DNA from: Kovacikia minuta CCNUW1
Lineage (GTDB): Bacteria; Cyanobacteriota; Cyanobacteriia; Leptolyngbyales; Leptolyngbyaceae
Assembly (NCBI RefSeq): GCF_020091585.1
Contig: NZ_CP083582.1
Coordinates: 4,722,536-4,786,535, forward strand
Length of the DNA: 64,000 nucleotides
Reading direction: 5' to 3'
Shown here: positions 44,658 to 53,716 of the stretch, piece by piece
Numbering within the stretch: the first letter of the stretch is position 1
How the letters are laid out: each line of letters starts with the position of its first letter
Position numbers and translations under genes: made by a program
The notes under the pieces: model-generated
The model's input: the letters and a program-made list of their open reading frames with translations, nothing else
What the model was told of the DNA's origin: nothing
Databases searched by the model: none

Positions 44658-46463
44658 GTGGGTAAGTTGGTGGTTTTAAGGTTGGGAGATGGCAACTTCG
44701 AGCAAGGCTTTTCAGTCACTTTGCAGATCGGAGACGAATCCGCCCGCCCCTCTACAGAAGTTACCGGCGTTTTACCTGCCAACGTCGAAATTCTCCAAAT
44801 TTATCACCAGTGGCAGTCGGCTTATCGTCAGTTAGGGTTGCGATCGCGTCTGTCTGCTCCCAGTGAGCAGGTCACCAACATTTCGATGGTGGCAGAATGC
44901 AACCGGGCTGCCCAAATCCTGAAGGATTATCTGAATCGCTGGCTGAGTACGGAACCCTTTCGAATCATTCGGGAAAAATTGCTGGAGAAACTCAGCCCCT
45001 CCAATCAAATTCGTGTGGTTCTGCAAACAAAAGATTTGCAACTCCAGCGCCTACCCTGGCACCTCTGGGACTTTTTTGAACGCTACCCCAAAGCTGAAGC
45101 GGCATTGAGTGCTCCCGTATACGAATGGTCAGAACAACCCAGACGTGCCCACAACAAAGTCAAAATCCTGGCAATTTTGGGTAACAGCAGCGGCATTGAT
45201 GTACAGGCCGATCGAACTTTGTTGGAACACTTATCGGGCGCTGAAGTCAACTTTTTAGTAGAGCCAACCCGGCGCACCCTGACGGAGCAGTTCTGGCGTC
45301 AAAGCTGGGATATTCTCTTTTTTGCTGGGCACAGTTCCACCCAGGTTGATAGTGAAACGGGTTGGATAGAAATCAATTCCACCGAACAATTAAGCATTGC
45401 CCAGTTAAAATACGCCCTCAGAAAAGGGGTTGAACGGGGTTTAAGGATCGCTATTTTTAACTCCTGCGATGGTTTGGGACTGGCACAAAATCTAGCTGAC
45501 TTACGCATTCCCCAAATCATTGTCATGCGCGACCCCGTGCCCGACCAGATTGCGCAGGAATTTTTGAAAAACTTTCTGGACGCCTACGCCCGAGGTGAGT
45601 CGTTTTACCTGTCAGTAAGGGAAGCACGAGAACGGTTAGAAGGGTTGGAGGATGTGTTTCCTTGCGCAACCTGGTTGCCCATCATCTTCCAAAATCCAGC
45701 GGAGGTGCCTCCCAGTTGGGAAGACCTGTGTGGTGGCATCGTGACAACTTCCTTCCTGCTTAACACAGCTGATGTAACGGAGCGATCGCACCCGACAGAA
45801 AAACCCAGACCGTCTCCCCCCACCAAACCTGAAAACCGCTCTGGAGCGCCCCCCATCGTTACATCCGCTGCGCCCAGGGCAGAACCAGTCGCGCCGCCCC
45901 CACCCCTAGAACCGATTTCAAAACCCATTCCTGCTGCGCCACCGCTCCAACTTGAAACGGAAACCCCTGCACCGAAGGCACCGTTTTTAGAGCAATGCCA
46001 GCGGGAATTGAGTCATTATGTGGGGCCGATCGCCCATTTTCTCTTGAAAGACGCACTTTCCAAGCACCCACAGGCATCCTCCCAGCAATTGATTGAAATT
46101 CTGTCCGCCAAAATTCCCAACCCACACCAGGCTGAGGCATTTCAGCACCAATTAAAAGCCACGTTAGCCGTCAAACAGCCCTATTCATCCCCAGAACCAC
46201 AGAGTAGTTCCGCCCAAAATCGGGCCTCCGGATTCACGCCCACCCCCCAATCTGCACCAGCACCTGCGCTGGAACCCGCCTTTCTGGAGCACTGTCGGCA
46301 GGAATTGGCAAAGTGTATTGGACCGATCGCCAACCATATCCTCAAAACTGCCTTGGCTCGTCATCCTCATTCCACCCCCCAACAATTGGTCGAAATCCTG
46401 TCAGCCAGCATTCCCCATCCCCAGCAGGCGGAAGAATTCAGGCGACACCTGACGAGAAAATAG
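44658..46463 (+). CDS. CHAT-domain caspase-like protein with duplicated C-terminal module
   Basis: A 601-residue protein. The CHAT peptidase domain (about 125-345) has the His in LFFAGHSSTQ (H225) and the Cys in AIFNSCDGLGL (C270), the dyad of caspase-like proteases. A Pro-rich linker follows, then two copies of a 55-residue module, FLEQCQRELSHYVGPIAHFL... and FLEHCRQELAKCIGPIANHI..., which I have seen at the end of cyanobacterial protein kinases and effectors. CHAT proteins are often effector proteases in bacterial immune or stress pathways, but many cyanobacterial ones are uncharacterised. The start is GTG 44658, with GGAGGGG just upstream; the TTG at 44643 would overlap that site. Confidence 0.85.
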   Translation: MGKLVVLRLGDGNFEQGFSVTLQIGDESARPSTEVTGVLPANVEILQIYHQWQSAYRQLGLRSRLSAPSEQVTNISMVAECNRAAQILKDYLNRWLSTEPFRIIREKLLEKLSPSNQIRVVLQTKDLQLQRLPWHLWDFFERYPKAEAALSAPVYEWSEQPRRAHNKVKILAILGNSSGIDVQADRTLLEHLSGAEVNFLVEPTRRTLTEQFWRQSWDILFFAGHSSTQVDSETGWIEINSTEQLSIAQLKYALRKGVERGLRIAIFNSCDGLGLAQNLADLRIPQIIVMRDPVPDQIAQEFLKNFLDAYARGESFYLSVREARERLEGLEDVFPCATWLPIIFQNPAEVPPSWEDLCGGIVTTSFLLNTADVTERSHPTEKPRPSPPTKPENRSGAPPIVTSAAPRAEPVAPPPPLEPISKPIPAAPPLQLETETPAPKAPFLEQCQRELSHYVGPIAHFLLKDALSKHPQASSQQLIEILSAKIPNPHQAEAFQHQLKATLAVKQPYSSPEPQSSSAQNRASGFTPTPQSAPAPALEPAFLEHCRQELAKCIGPIANHILKTALARHPHSTPQQLVEILSASIPHPQQAEEFRRHLTRK

Positions 46464-46467
46464 GGAG

Positions 46468-46660
46468 GAGAGAGTAGGGAGTGGGGAAGAGTGCGGAGTG
46501 CGGGGTGAGGAGAAACGATGAATTATGAATTTGGTCATTTGGTCATGGGCTGTTGACCCTACCACCTGACACCTACCACCTGACACCTACCACCTGACAC
46601 CTACCACCTGACACCTACCACCTGACACCTACCACCTGACACCTACCACCTAATTTCCAA
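46468..46660. repeat. Heptamer array between the CHAT gene and obgE
   Basis: GGGGAGT-type units first, then alternating ACCACCT and GACACCT heptamers (14-bp period, about 46556-46650, thirteen or so units). It lies about 50 bp upstream of obgE. Confidence 0.9.
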
Positions 46661-46702
46661 TGCTGTCACCTATGATCAAAGAAGAATACTTTTCTAATTG
46701 CC

Positions 46703-47752
46703 ATGCAATTCATTGATCAGGCAGAAGTTCAAGTTCAAGCGGGAGACGGGGGGGATGGGCTGGTTGCTTTTCGGCGGGAGAAATATGTCCCAGCGGGAGG
46801 ACCGTCGGGTGGCAATGGCGGCAGGGGTGGTTCCGTAATTTTGCAGACTGTGGAAAACCTGCAAACCCTACTGGATTTTCGCTATAACCACCTGTTCAAA
46901 GCCGAGAATGGCCAACGGGGTGGTCCCAATAATCGGACGGGGGCATCCGGGAGCGATCGCATCATCGAAGTTCCTTGCGGCACAATGGTTTACGATGCAG
47001 ATACGGATGAACTTTTGGGCGACCTGGTTGAACCCGGACAAACCCTCTGTGTTGCCCAGGGGGGAAAAGGCGGACTGGGAAACCAGCATTTTCTCAGTAA
47101 TCGTAACCGCGCACCTGAAAGAGCATTGCCCGGACTACCAGGAGAAAGCCGCTTTCTGCGGCTGGAATTGAAATTGCTGGCGGAAGTTGGCATTATCGGT
47201 TTGCCCAATGCTGGAAAGTCCACTCTGATTGCAGCCCTATCTGCCGCGCGACCCAAAATTGCGGATTATCCCTTTACAACGCTGGTGCCGAACCTGGGAG
47301 TGGTGCGTAAACCAACCGGAGACGGTACCGTCTTTGCCGATATTCCAGGATTGATTGAAGGCGCACACCAGGGTACCGGCTTAGGACACGACTTTCTGCG
47401 TCATGTGGAACGAACCCGTCTGCTGTTGCATCTGGTAGATGCCACCAGTGCCGACCCGATCGCTGACTACACCATTATTCAACAGGAACTTCAAGCCTAT
47501 GGACATGGATTGGCAGAGCGGCGTCAAATCCTTGCCCTGAATAAATTGGATGCCGCTTCCTGGGATGCCCAAACCCTGGATGAAATCGTTGCCCAACTGG
47601 AAAAACTGAGCCAGGAACCCGTTTTTCTGATCTCAGCCGTCACCCGATCGGGACTGGATGCGCTCATGAACCAGGTCTGGCAATTCCTGGAGCAGATGCA
47701 GGTGGACGAAGAGATGTTGCCCATCTCAATCGGGAGTGGGAGTAGGGAGTAG
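46703..47752 (+). CDS. obgE: GTPase Obg (ribosome assembly, stress response)
   Basis: A 349-residue GTPase. The glycine-rich Obg fold (1-157, [20 protein letters not shown] and [12 protein letters not shown]) precedes the G domain with G1 GLPNAGKST (166-174), G3 [20 protein letters not shown] and G4 NKLD. It binds the large ribosomal subunit and links assembly to nucleotide levels. The last codons (SGSRE) and the stop lie in a GGGAGTG repeat array that takes over the 3' end. Confidence 0.95.
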   Translation: MQFIDQAEVQVQAGDGGDGLVAFRREKYVPAGGPSGGNGGRGGSVILQTVENLQTLLDFRYNHLFKAENGQRGGPNNRTGASGSDRIIEVPCGTMVYDADTDELLGDLVEPGQTLCVAQGGKGGLGNQHFLSNRNRAPERALPGLPGESRFLRLELKLLAEVGIIGLPNAGKSTLIAALSAARPKIADYPFTTLVPNLGVVRKPTGDGTVFADIPGLIEGAHQGTGLGHDFLRHVERTRLLLHLVDATSADPIADYTIIQQELQAYGHGLAERRQILALNKLDAASWDAQTLDEIVAQLEKLSQEPVFLISAVTRSGLDALMNQVWQFLEQMQVDEEMLPISIGSGSRE

Positions 47753-47885
47753 GGATCAGGTGTCAGAGAAAGGATAAAGGCTGAAGGCTGAAGGATAAAG
47801 GATAAAGCAATCTCATTATCCCCTCATCTCACCAATTCCTTACCTCCCCATCTTCTTCATCCCCCATCCCCATCCCTTATCCTTA
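47745..47885. repeat. Heptamer cassette after obgE
   Basis: GGGAGTA/AAAGGAT/GGCTGAA units, then complementary CATCCCC/CCTTATC units. The arms can pair into a long imperfect hairpin between two convergent genes, so it could work as a bidirectional terminator. Confidence 0.8.
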
Positions 47886-47886
47886 T

Positions 47887-48387
47887 TTAGAGGGCGATCG
47901 CCTCAATATCCCCAATCCTGACCTCCAGATTCCAGCTTTGGATTGGAACTCCCTTATTTTCATTGGAGCTGGTGTCTTTCCTGGAGGTTAGATGGTGGAG
48001 TTTTTCCAAAAAGATCGCGCCCGTTTTCCCACCTGCAAATCGACAGCCATGCAGAAACAAGTCAATCACAGCTAATAGGGGAGACCAATTTGAGAGTTTG
48101 GGAGAGTAATGCGCCGGATGCAGGTTAAATTGAGTATTGCTGACGTACAGATGACCCGGCGAGTTCTGGGAGAAGACATGAACCGCCTTGATTTCTGGTC
48201 TTGCCGCTAACGTCGCAGCAATCTGCTCAAACTGATCCCGTTGCGGGTCAAGAATTGCAATTTCAGTTCCTCTCGCAATTCGCCTGACAATCGCATCGTA
48301 GTGGCTGATTGCCGGATCGATAAAAGCGATGACTTGAACCAGTTTTTGACCTTTACGGTTGGAAACGACTTGATTTGCCTGAGTCAT
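47887..48387 (-). CDS. Stand-alone DUF4347 domain protein
   Basis: 166 residues. The core IAFIDPAISHYDAIVRRIA, then TEIAILDPQRDQFEQIAATL, the IKAVHVFSQNSPGHLYVSNT strand and LFLHGCRFAGGKTGAIFLEK match DUF4347, normally the N-terminal domain of very large cyanobacterial surface or calcium-binding repeat proteins. Here the protein ends right after the domain, so it is either a stand-alone form or a truncated gene. The usual SHGSPG motif reads SQNSPG. ATG 48387 is preceded by GGAG; an in-frame codon at 48432 is less likely. Confidence 0.7.
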   Translation of the reverse strand: MTQANQVVSNRKGQKLVQVIAFIDPAISHYDAIVRRIARGTEIAILDPQRDQFEQIAATLAARPEIKAVHVFSQNSPGHLYVSNTQFNLHPAHYSPKLSNWSPLLAVIDLFLHGCRFAGGKTGAIFLEKLHHLTSRKDTSSNENKGVPIQSWNLEVRIGDIEAIAL

Positions 48388-48826
48388 GATAGGAAGTTCT
48401 CCAAAATCTGTACTGCTGGTAGGCACCTTCACAGGAACACTCGACGTTAAGCACAGTCATTGGTAGAAGCCCTTCACTGTTGAGTTGTGAATAGCTTAGG
48501 GGGAGCCGATCGGATTTTCTAGCGCAAGATTGCCAGTTTTTTGTCTGTCCACTAATAAAGGGGAGTGGGGAGTAGGGAGTGGGGAATGGGGTGAAGAAGG
48601 TTTTGAGGTTTAAGTTTTGAATTTTGAGTCAGGTAATCGGTAATTGGCTTTCCTTCGCTGCTTCCTTACCTTTCTTACCCGCTTCATTTTTACCATCTCC
48701 GCTGTCTCATTACTTTCAACTCAGAACTTAGAATTTGGAACTTAATACTTTATCTCCCCTACCACCTAACACCCAAACGCCCTATACTTCTGGCAGTTCT
48801 AATACAGTGCTGATTGCGTGTGAGTT
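48388..48826. repeat. Gene-free spacer with heptamer cassette
   Basis: Promoter region for the DUF4347 gene on one side and the glycosyltransferase on the other. From about 48555 to 48775 it carries GGGGAGT/GGGAGTG units, TTTTGAA-type units and later CAACTCAGAACTTAG and CCTACCACCTAACACC units. Confidence 0.75.
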
Positions 48827-50050
48827 GTGAGTGTGAGTGGATTAAAAAAAGCTTCCAGCTTCGGTATCGGCAATTCTTCGATAGAAGAATCATCAATCAC
48901 TGGCTTAAAATTTGCCCTGGTTCACGAATGGTTGACCCCCAAGGCGACAGGTGGTTCAGAACTGGTTGTGGCGGAAATTCTGCGCGGTATTGAAGCAGAT
49001 CTCTACGCATTAATTGATTTTGAGTCCACCAATCCAGATAGCTATCTCTATAAACGCAAGATTGGAACCACGTTTTTACAGCACTTTCCCTTTGCCCGCA
49101 ATGGGGTACAGAAATATCTGCCGTTTCTGCCTCTGGCGATCGAACAATTAGATCTGCGCGGCTATGACGTGATACTTTCTTCCTCCCATGCGGTTGCCAA
49201 GGGCGTTTTAACTGGCCCCCAACAACTCCATATCTGTTACTGCCATGCCCCCATGCGCTACGCCTGGGATTTAACCTTCGACTACCTCAACAGTAGTGCC
49301 CTGGGAAAAGGGCTTCCCGGTTTTTTCACCCGTCATTTGCTCTATCGCCTGCGCCAATGGGATGTGTTGACCGCAAATCGGGTCGATTATTTCATCGCCA
49401 ATTCCAAAACTACAGCCCGGCGCATCTGGCGTTGTTACCGCCGTCCGGCTGAGGTGATTTATCCGCCTGTAAATACGGAGCGGTTTTGCTACCAATCCCA
49501 AAAACAGGATTTCTACCTGACCGTATCTCGATTAGTGAGCTACAAAAAAATCTCGTTAATCGTTAAAGCGTTTAACCAACTGGGGCGATCGCTGGTCGTG
49601 ATTGGCAGTGGTCCTGAACTGCAACCACTCCGTCAGCTTGCCAAGCCAAATGTCCAAATCCTGGGATGGCAACCCGATGCCGTCGTCGAAGAGTACATGG
49701 CTCAGGCAAAGGCATTCGTCTACGCTGCCTACGAGGATTTTGGGATTGCCCCCGTAGAAGCCCAGGCTTGCGGAACTCCCGTAATTGCCTACGGACAGGG
49801 GGGCACTTTAGAAACGGTTCGGGATCTGCGGCAATACGGTGAGCAGGGAACGGGATTGCTGTTCAACCAGCAAACAGAGACTGCATTAATCGAAGCAATC
49901 AGAACATTTGAACAGTATCAGAAGACCCTGAATTCTGAGGTGGTACGATCGCATGCCCTTGCCTTCAGTCCTGACGTTTTTCGCGATCGTTACCTGTCCT
50001 TTGTCAACCAGTGCTATCAGGAATTTCAACGAACAACCCTGGTTTTTTGA
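48827..50050 (+). CDS. Glycosyltransferase family 4 protein
   Basis: A 407-residue GT-B glycosyltransferase. The N-terminal domain has ALVHEWLTPKATGGSELVVA and YDVILSSSHAVAKGVLTGPQ, then CYCHAPMRYAWDL. The C-terminal nucleotide-sugar domain has FYLTVSRLVSYKKISLIVKA, VIGSGPELQPLRQLA and the EDFGIAPVEAQACGTPVIAY donor-site motif with the E-x7-E pattern. It probably transfers a hexose such as mannose during exopolysaccharide or glycolipid synthesis; the acceptor is unknown. The start is GTG 48827. A sugar transferase 230 bp downstream suggests a shared polysaccharide pathway. Confidence 0.9.
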   Translation: MSVSGLKKASSFGIGNSSIEESSITGLKFALVHEWLTPKATGGSELVVAEILRGIEADLYALIDFESTNPDSYLYKRKIGTTFLQHFPFARNGVQKYLPFLPLAIEQLDLRGYDVILSSSHAVAKGVLTGPQQLHICYCHAPMRYAWDLTFDYLNSSALGKGLPGFFTRHLLYRLRQWDVLTANRVDYFIANSKTTARRIWRCYRRPAEVIYPPVNTERFCYQSQKQDFYLTVSRLVSYKKISLIVKAFNQLGRSLVVIGSGPELQPLRQLAKPNVQILGWQPDAVVEEYMAQAKAFVYAAYEDFGIAPVEAQACGTPVIAYGQGGTLETVRDLRQYGEQGTGLLFNQQTETALIEAIRTFEQYQKTLNSEVVRSHALAFSPDVFRDRYLSFVNQCYQEFQRTTLVF

Positions 50051-50054
50051 AGGG

Positions 50055-50135
50055 ATTAGGGGCTAGGAGCTAGGAACTAGGGGTTAGGGGTCAGAAGGAA
50101 AGTACATTCTGGCTCCTGGCTTCTGACTTCCTAAG
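50055..50135. repeat. Heptamer array between the two glycan genes
   Basis: GGGGCTAGGAGCTAGGAACT and GGGGTTA/GGGGTCA units followed by CTGGCTTCTGACTTC units. A short cassette in the 229-bp gap, no gene. Confidence 0.7.
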
Positions 50136-50279
50136 ACTACCTGAACTTGATCAGAACCTCTATCAGTAAGCATTTCTACGTTTGAAATAATTTTTTAACC
50201 AAATTGGAATCAATTTCTGCTTGAAAGTGGTCAGTGGCTTTATGATGAGGACTGTGTGGTGTGGATGTGAAGGAGTAAA

Positions 50280-50984
50280 ATGACTGCCGAAAGCCAACTC
50301 ATCTCCGGCAAGACCCTTCGTGCATTCTTTAAGCGGGGAATTATCCCAGCTCTGTTGAATGCTTTGGATGGAGGATTTTTCAAGCGGCTGTTTGATGTCC
50401 TGTTTTCTCTGACTGTTCTGATTGTTTTTTCTCCGGTTTACCTGCTACTCATTCTGCTGATTGCCCTTAGTTCACCCGGTCCCATCTTCTACGTGCAGGA
50501 AAGGGTCGGGAAGAATTTCAAGCCCTTTGGCTGCATTAAATTCAGAACGATGGTCAGTAATGCGGATGAAGTTCTGATGGAAATGATGGAAACTTCACCG
50601 CGTCTGCGACAGGAATTTCGGGACAATTTCAAGTTGAGACGTGATCCCCGAATTACCTGGATTGGTCGTTTTCTGCGGATTACCAGCCTGGATGAATTCC
50701 CCCAGTTTCTAAATGTCCTGAAAGGCGACATGAGTGTCGTTGGTCCCCGTCCCGTGATCACAGAAGAATTGGAGCGGTACGGTAAACATGCAGAAAAAGT
50801 ATTTAGCATCAGACCAGGGATTACAGGTCTCTGGCAGGTCTCCGGTCGGAACGATATTCCCTATCCAAGGCGGGTTCAAATTGATGTTTACTATGTCAAT
50901 TTCCGCAACTTCATCATGGATTTGTGGATCATCTTTAGAACCATTGGGGTTGTCCTCTTTCCCAAAGACAACGGTGCTTATTGA
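50280..50984 (+). CDS. Polyprenyl-phosphate sugar-1-phosphate transferase
   Basis: A 234-residue membrane enzyme of the WcaJ/RfbP/EpsL type that places the first sugar-1-phosphate on undecaprenyl phosphate. One membrane helix (VLFSLTVLIVFSPVYLLLIL) precedes the catalytic domain: PGPIFYVQERVGKNFKPF, IKFRTMVSNADEVL, the SLDEFPQFLNVLKGDMSVVG motif, PRPVITEE and GITGLWQVSGRNDIPYPRRV. It lacks the long N-terminal region of larger homologs, so it is the short form. It follows the glycosyltransferase, fitting an exopolysaccharide pathway. Confidence 0.93.
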   Translation: MTAESQLISGKTLRAFFKRGIIPALLNALDGGFFKRLFDVLFSLTVLIVFSPVYLLLILLIALSSPGPIFYVQERVGKNFKPFGCIKFRTMVSNADEVLMEMMETSPRLRQEFRDNFKLRRDPRITWIGRFLRITSLDEFPQFLNVLKGDMSVVGPRPVITEELERYGKHAEKVFSIRPGITGLWQVSGRNDIPYPRRVQIDVYYVNFRNFIMDLWIIFRTIGVVLFPKDNGAY

Positions 50985-51031
50985 AGCCTACGTCTGTCTG
51001 TAAAGGGTGATTTTCTGCTAGTTAGTTTTCT

Positions 51032-53683
51032 ATGCAACCGTCACCCCTTTTTAGATCCCTTTATCAACTGCTGACACCAAAGCGGCTGGCAATCCTTGAG
51101 GCTGTCCTGATTGGTTTGGTTGCTGCTCTGGCAGCGGTTTTCTTAAAACGAAGTGTGCAGTGGTTAGGGGAATGGCGGCTGAATGAGACTTTGCCGCTGG
51201 CAATCTGGCTATTGTTGCCCGTTGTAGGTTTGGGAGGCGGGTTTGCGGCAGGATTGCTGGTGGAACGATTTGCCCCAGAAGCAGCCGGAGGTGGAATCCC
51301 GCAGGTCAAGGCGGCTCTTGCCTATGTTCCGATTCTCCTGAACCTGAGGGTGGCTGTAGTGAAGTTGATCAGCACCTCACTAACCCTCAGTTCTGGTTTT
51401 GTTTTGGGACGGGAAGGTCCAACAATTCAAATTGGGGCAGCGCTGGCAGCTCAGTTGAGCCGCTGGGTACCCGCTTCTCCTGAGCATCAACGGCAGTTAA
51501 TTGCCGCGGGAGCAGCAGCGGGCTTAGCGGCAAGTTTTGATGCCCCGATCGCAGGCATTATGTTTGTGATTGAAGAATTACTCCAGGATGTTTCCAGTCT
51601 GACCCTGGGAACCGCCATCCTGGCGTCTTTTACAGGCGGCGTAATTTCCCATGTTCTGGGCGGGCCTGGTCTGAAATTGGGGTTCAACCCACTGACACAA
51701 GAGATTACTTTTTCCCCAGATCAAATCCCCTTTTTCCTCCTGTTGGGGCTACTGGCAGGGTTATTGGCAGCATTTTTCAATCGCAGTATCCTCTGGGGGC
51801 TTCAGTTTAGCCGTCGTCATGTGCGGCTAGGTCTGCCGTTTCGGATTGGGTTAGCGGGGCTGATTTCTGGGATCGCGGCTTCTTTATTACCCGCTTTATT
51901 TCGATCGCACTCCAGTCTGGAATATTATCTGACCGGAGGTGAGGCAACCTGGCAGATGGCGATCGGGATATTTGTGTTCCAATTTGTCCTATCAGTGGTT
52001 GCCAGCAGTGCCGAAGCACCCGGAGGATTGCTGGTTCCCGGTCTAATTCTGGGGGCAGCCCTGGGAAATTTGATTGGCATTCTAGAAAGTTCTTTACTGG
52101 GTGGCGACCCGCTAATTTATGCTCTGACAGGCATGGGCGCATTTTTAGGGGCGTCGGCAAAGGTGCCTGTGACAGCGATCGTGATTGTGTTTGAAATTAC
52201 GACCGATTTCAACCTGGTGTTGCCTCTGATGATCAGCGCCGTTACGGCGTACCTGATTGCCGATCGATTTGCTCCTGGTTCACTTTATACCCATATGTTG
52301 GAGCTAAAGGGTATTCGCCTGGAGCCAGAAACGACCAACGATGCCCTATGGACTCGGCTGACAGCGGCAGATGTGATGCAGAAGAAAGTAGAAACTCTGA
52401 CCAGCCAGATCAGCCTGGATGAAGCCGTGCAAGCATTTTCCCGCTCCCACCACCGAGGGTTCCCAGTTGTGGACGATGGCAAACTGGTGGGGATCGTGAC
52501 CCTGACAGATCTGGATAAAGTCGCTCAACGCAAGCTACCGGGAAACCATTTGTTAAAGGAGATTATGACTCCTCGCCCGATTACGGTGCGTCCAGGAGAC
52601 ACTCTCAGCCAGGTGCTTTTTTTGCTCTCCCGCTACAAGCTGTCCCGTTTGCCAGTGGTAGATCGGCGCAAGCTGGTGGGAATCATCACCCGGAGCGATA
52701 TTCTGCGGGTGGAGTCGGACAAACTGCGGGGTGGAAGTGACCAGTTAGGACCGCAGCCAGAACCTTCCTATGTGGTTTATCAAACCCGATCGCCCACCCG
52801 TGGCAAAGGGCGCTTGCTGCTGCCACTCAGCAACCCCCACACTGCCCCTGGGCTGCTGAAACTGGCACTGGCGATCGCCCGCGAGCGAAACTATGAAGTC
52901 GAATGTCTTCAGATTGTCCTGGTGCCGCGCCACAGTTCCCCTTCAGAATGTACCGTCAATACCACCCTGAGTCGGCGACTCTTGGCTCAGGCAGCCCGAC
53001 AGGCAAAAACCTGGCAAATTCCAATTCACACCCAAATTCGGGCAACCCATAGCGTCACCCAGGCAATTCTAGAAGCAATCAGGGATGGCCACATTGACCT
53101 GCTTGTGATGGGTTGGAAAGGCAAAACCTCCACACCTGGCCGCATTTTCGGTGATGTGGTTGATACGGTCATTCGGCAGGCTGCTTGTGATGTGGTGCTG
53201 GTGAAACCAGGAGAAGGGTTTGCAGAGGAAAGGATTCCTCCCTCAGATGCCGTACAGGACCCAGTTCAGACGTTACTCCATTTGATTGGACTGCGACGCT
53301 GGTTAGTACCCGTAGCAGGCGGACCAAATTCCCAATACGCCATTACCCTGCTACCCGCCCTGCTTTCCCTGACCCAACAGCCCGATGTGCGCCTTTGCCA
53401 GGTTTTTCCGCCTTCAGACAAAATATACGACACCACGCTGCTAGAAAAAGATGCTGCTTTTCTTCGTCAGCGACTTCACAAACCCGTTACAACCATTCCC
53501 GTTTGTGCCAATTCGGTTTCTGAAGCAGTTATTGACATGGCTCAAAAGGATCAGTGTGATGTGATTGTAGTTGGAGCCAGCCGCGAAGGTTTGTTGCAAC
53601 AAGCGATTCATGGCAACATTCCAGAAGCGATCGCCCGCAACTGCAACTGCACAGTGATCCTGGTGAGAAAAGCGAGCAATTAA
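51032..53683 (+). CDS. ClC-type chloride/proton antiporter with CBS and two USP domains
   Basis: An 883-residue membrane protein. The ClC core (about 10-420) has AAGGGIPQVKAAL, GREGPTIQIGAAL with the gating Glu128, the EEL motif (FVIEELLQDV) holding the internal proton glutamate, and APGGLLVPGLILG. Two CBS domains follow (about 445-560, TAADVMQKKVETL and IMTPRPITVRPGDTL). Two universal-stress-protein-like domains end it (about 590-730 and 750-880, with VMGWKGKTSTPGRIFGDVVD). The presence of both glutamates argues for exchange, not a channel. Nucleotide-binding CBS and USP domains suggest gating by adenine nucleotides. Confidence 0.92.
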   Translation: MQPSPLFRSLYQLLTPKRLAILEAVLIGLVAALAAVFLKRSVQWLGEWRLNETLPLAIWLLLPVVGLGGGFAAGLLVERFAPEAAGGGIPQVKAALAYVPILLNLRVAVVKLISTSLTLSSGFVLGREGPTIQIGAALAAQLSRWVPASPEHQRQLIAAGAAAGLAASFDAPIAGIMFVIEELLQDVSSLTLGTAILASFTGGVISHVLGGPGLKLGFNPLTQEITFSPDQIPFFLLLGLLAGLLAAFFNRSILWGLQFSRRHVRLGLPFRIGLAGLISGIAASLLPALFRSHSSLEYYLTGGEATWQMAIGIFVFQFVLSVVASSAEAPGGLLVPGLILGAALGNLIGILESSLLGGDPLIYALTGMGAFLGASAKVPVTAIVIVFEITTDFNLVLPLMISAVTAYLIADRFAPGSLYTHMLELKGIRLEPETTNDALWTRLTAADVMQKKVETLTSQISLDEAVQAFSRSHHRGFPVVDDGKLVGIVTLTDLDKVAQRKLPGNHLLKEIMTPRPITVRPGDTLSQVLFLLSRYKLSRLPVVDRRKLVGIITRSDILRVESDKLRGGSDQLGPQPEPSYVVYQTRSPTRGKGRLLLPLSNPHTAPGLLKLALAIARERNYEVECLQIVLVPRHSSPSECTVNTTLSRRLLAQAARQAKTWQIPIHTQIRATHSVTQAILEAIRDGHIDLLVMGWKGKTSTPGRIFGDVVDTVIRQAACDVVLVKPGEGFAEERIPPSDAVQDPVQTLLHLIGLRRWLVPVAGGPNSQYAITLLPALLSLTQQPDVRLCQVFPPSDKIYDTTLLEKDAAFLRQRLHKPVTTIPVCANSVSEAVIDMAQKDQCDVIVVGASREGLLQQAIHGNIPEAIARNCNCTVILVRKASN

Positions 53684-53716
53684 GACGGAGGGAGTCAGGT
53701 AGGACCCACTCCGGTT

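Noticed and set aside
46556-46650. Regular ACCACCT/GACACCT repeats that could suggest a CRISPR array
   Set aside because: The period is 7 or 14 bp with no unique spacers and no cas genes; it is a heptamer (STRR) array.
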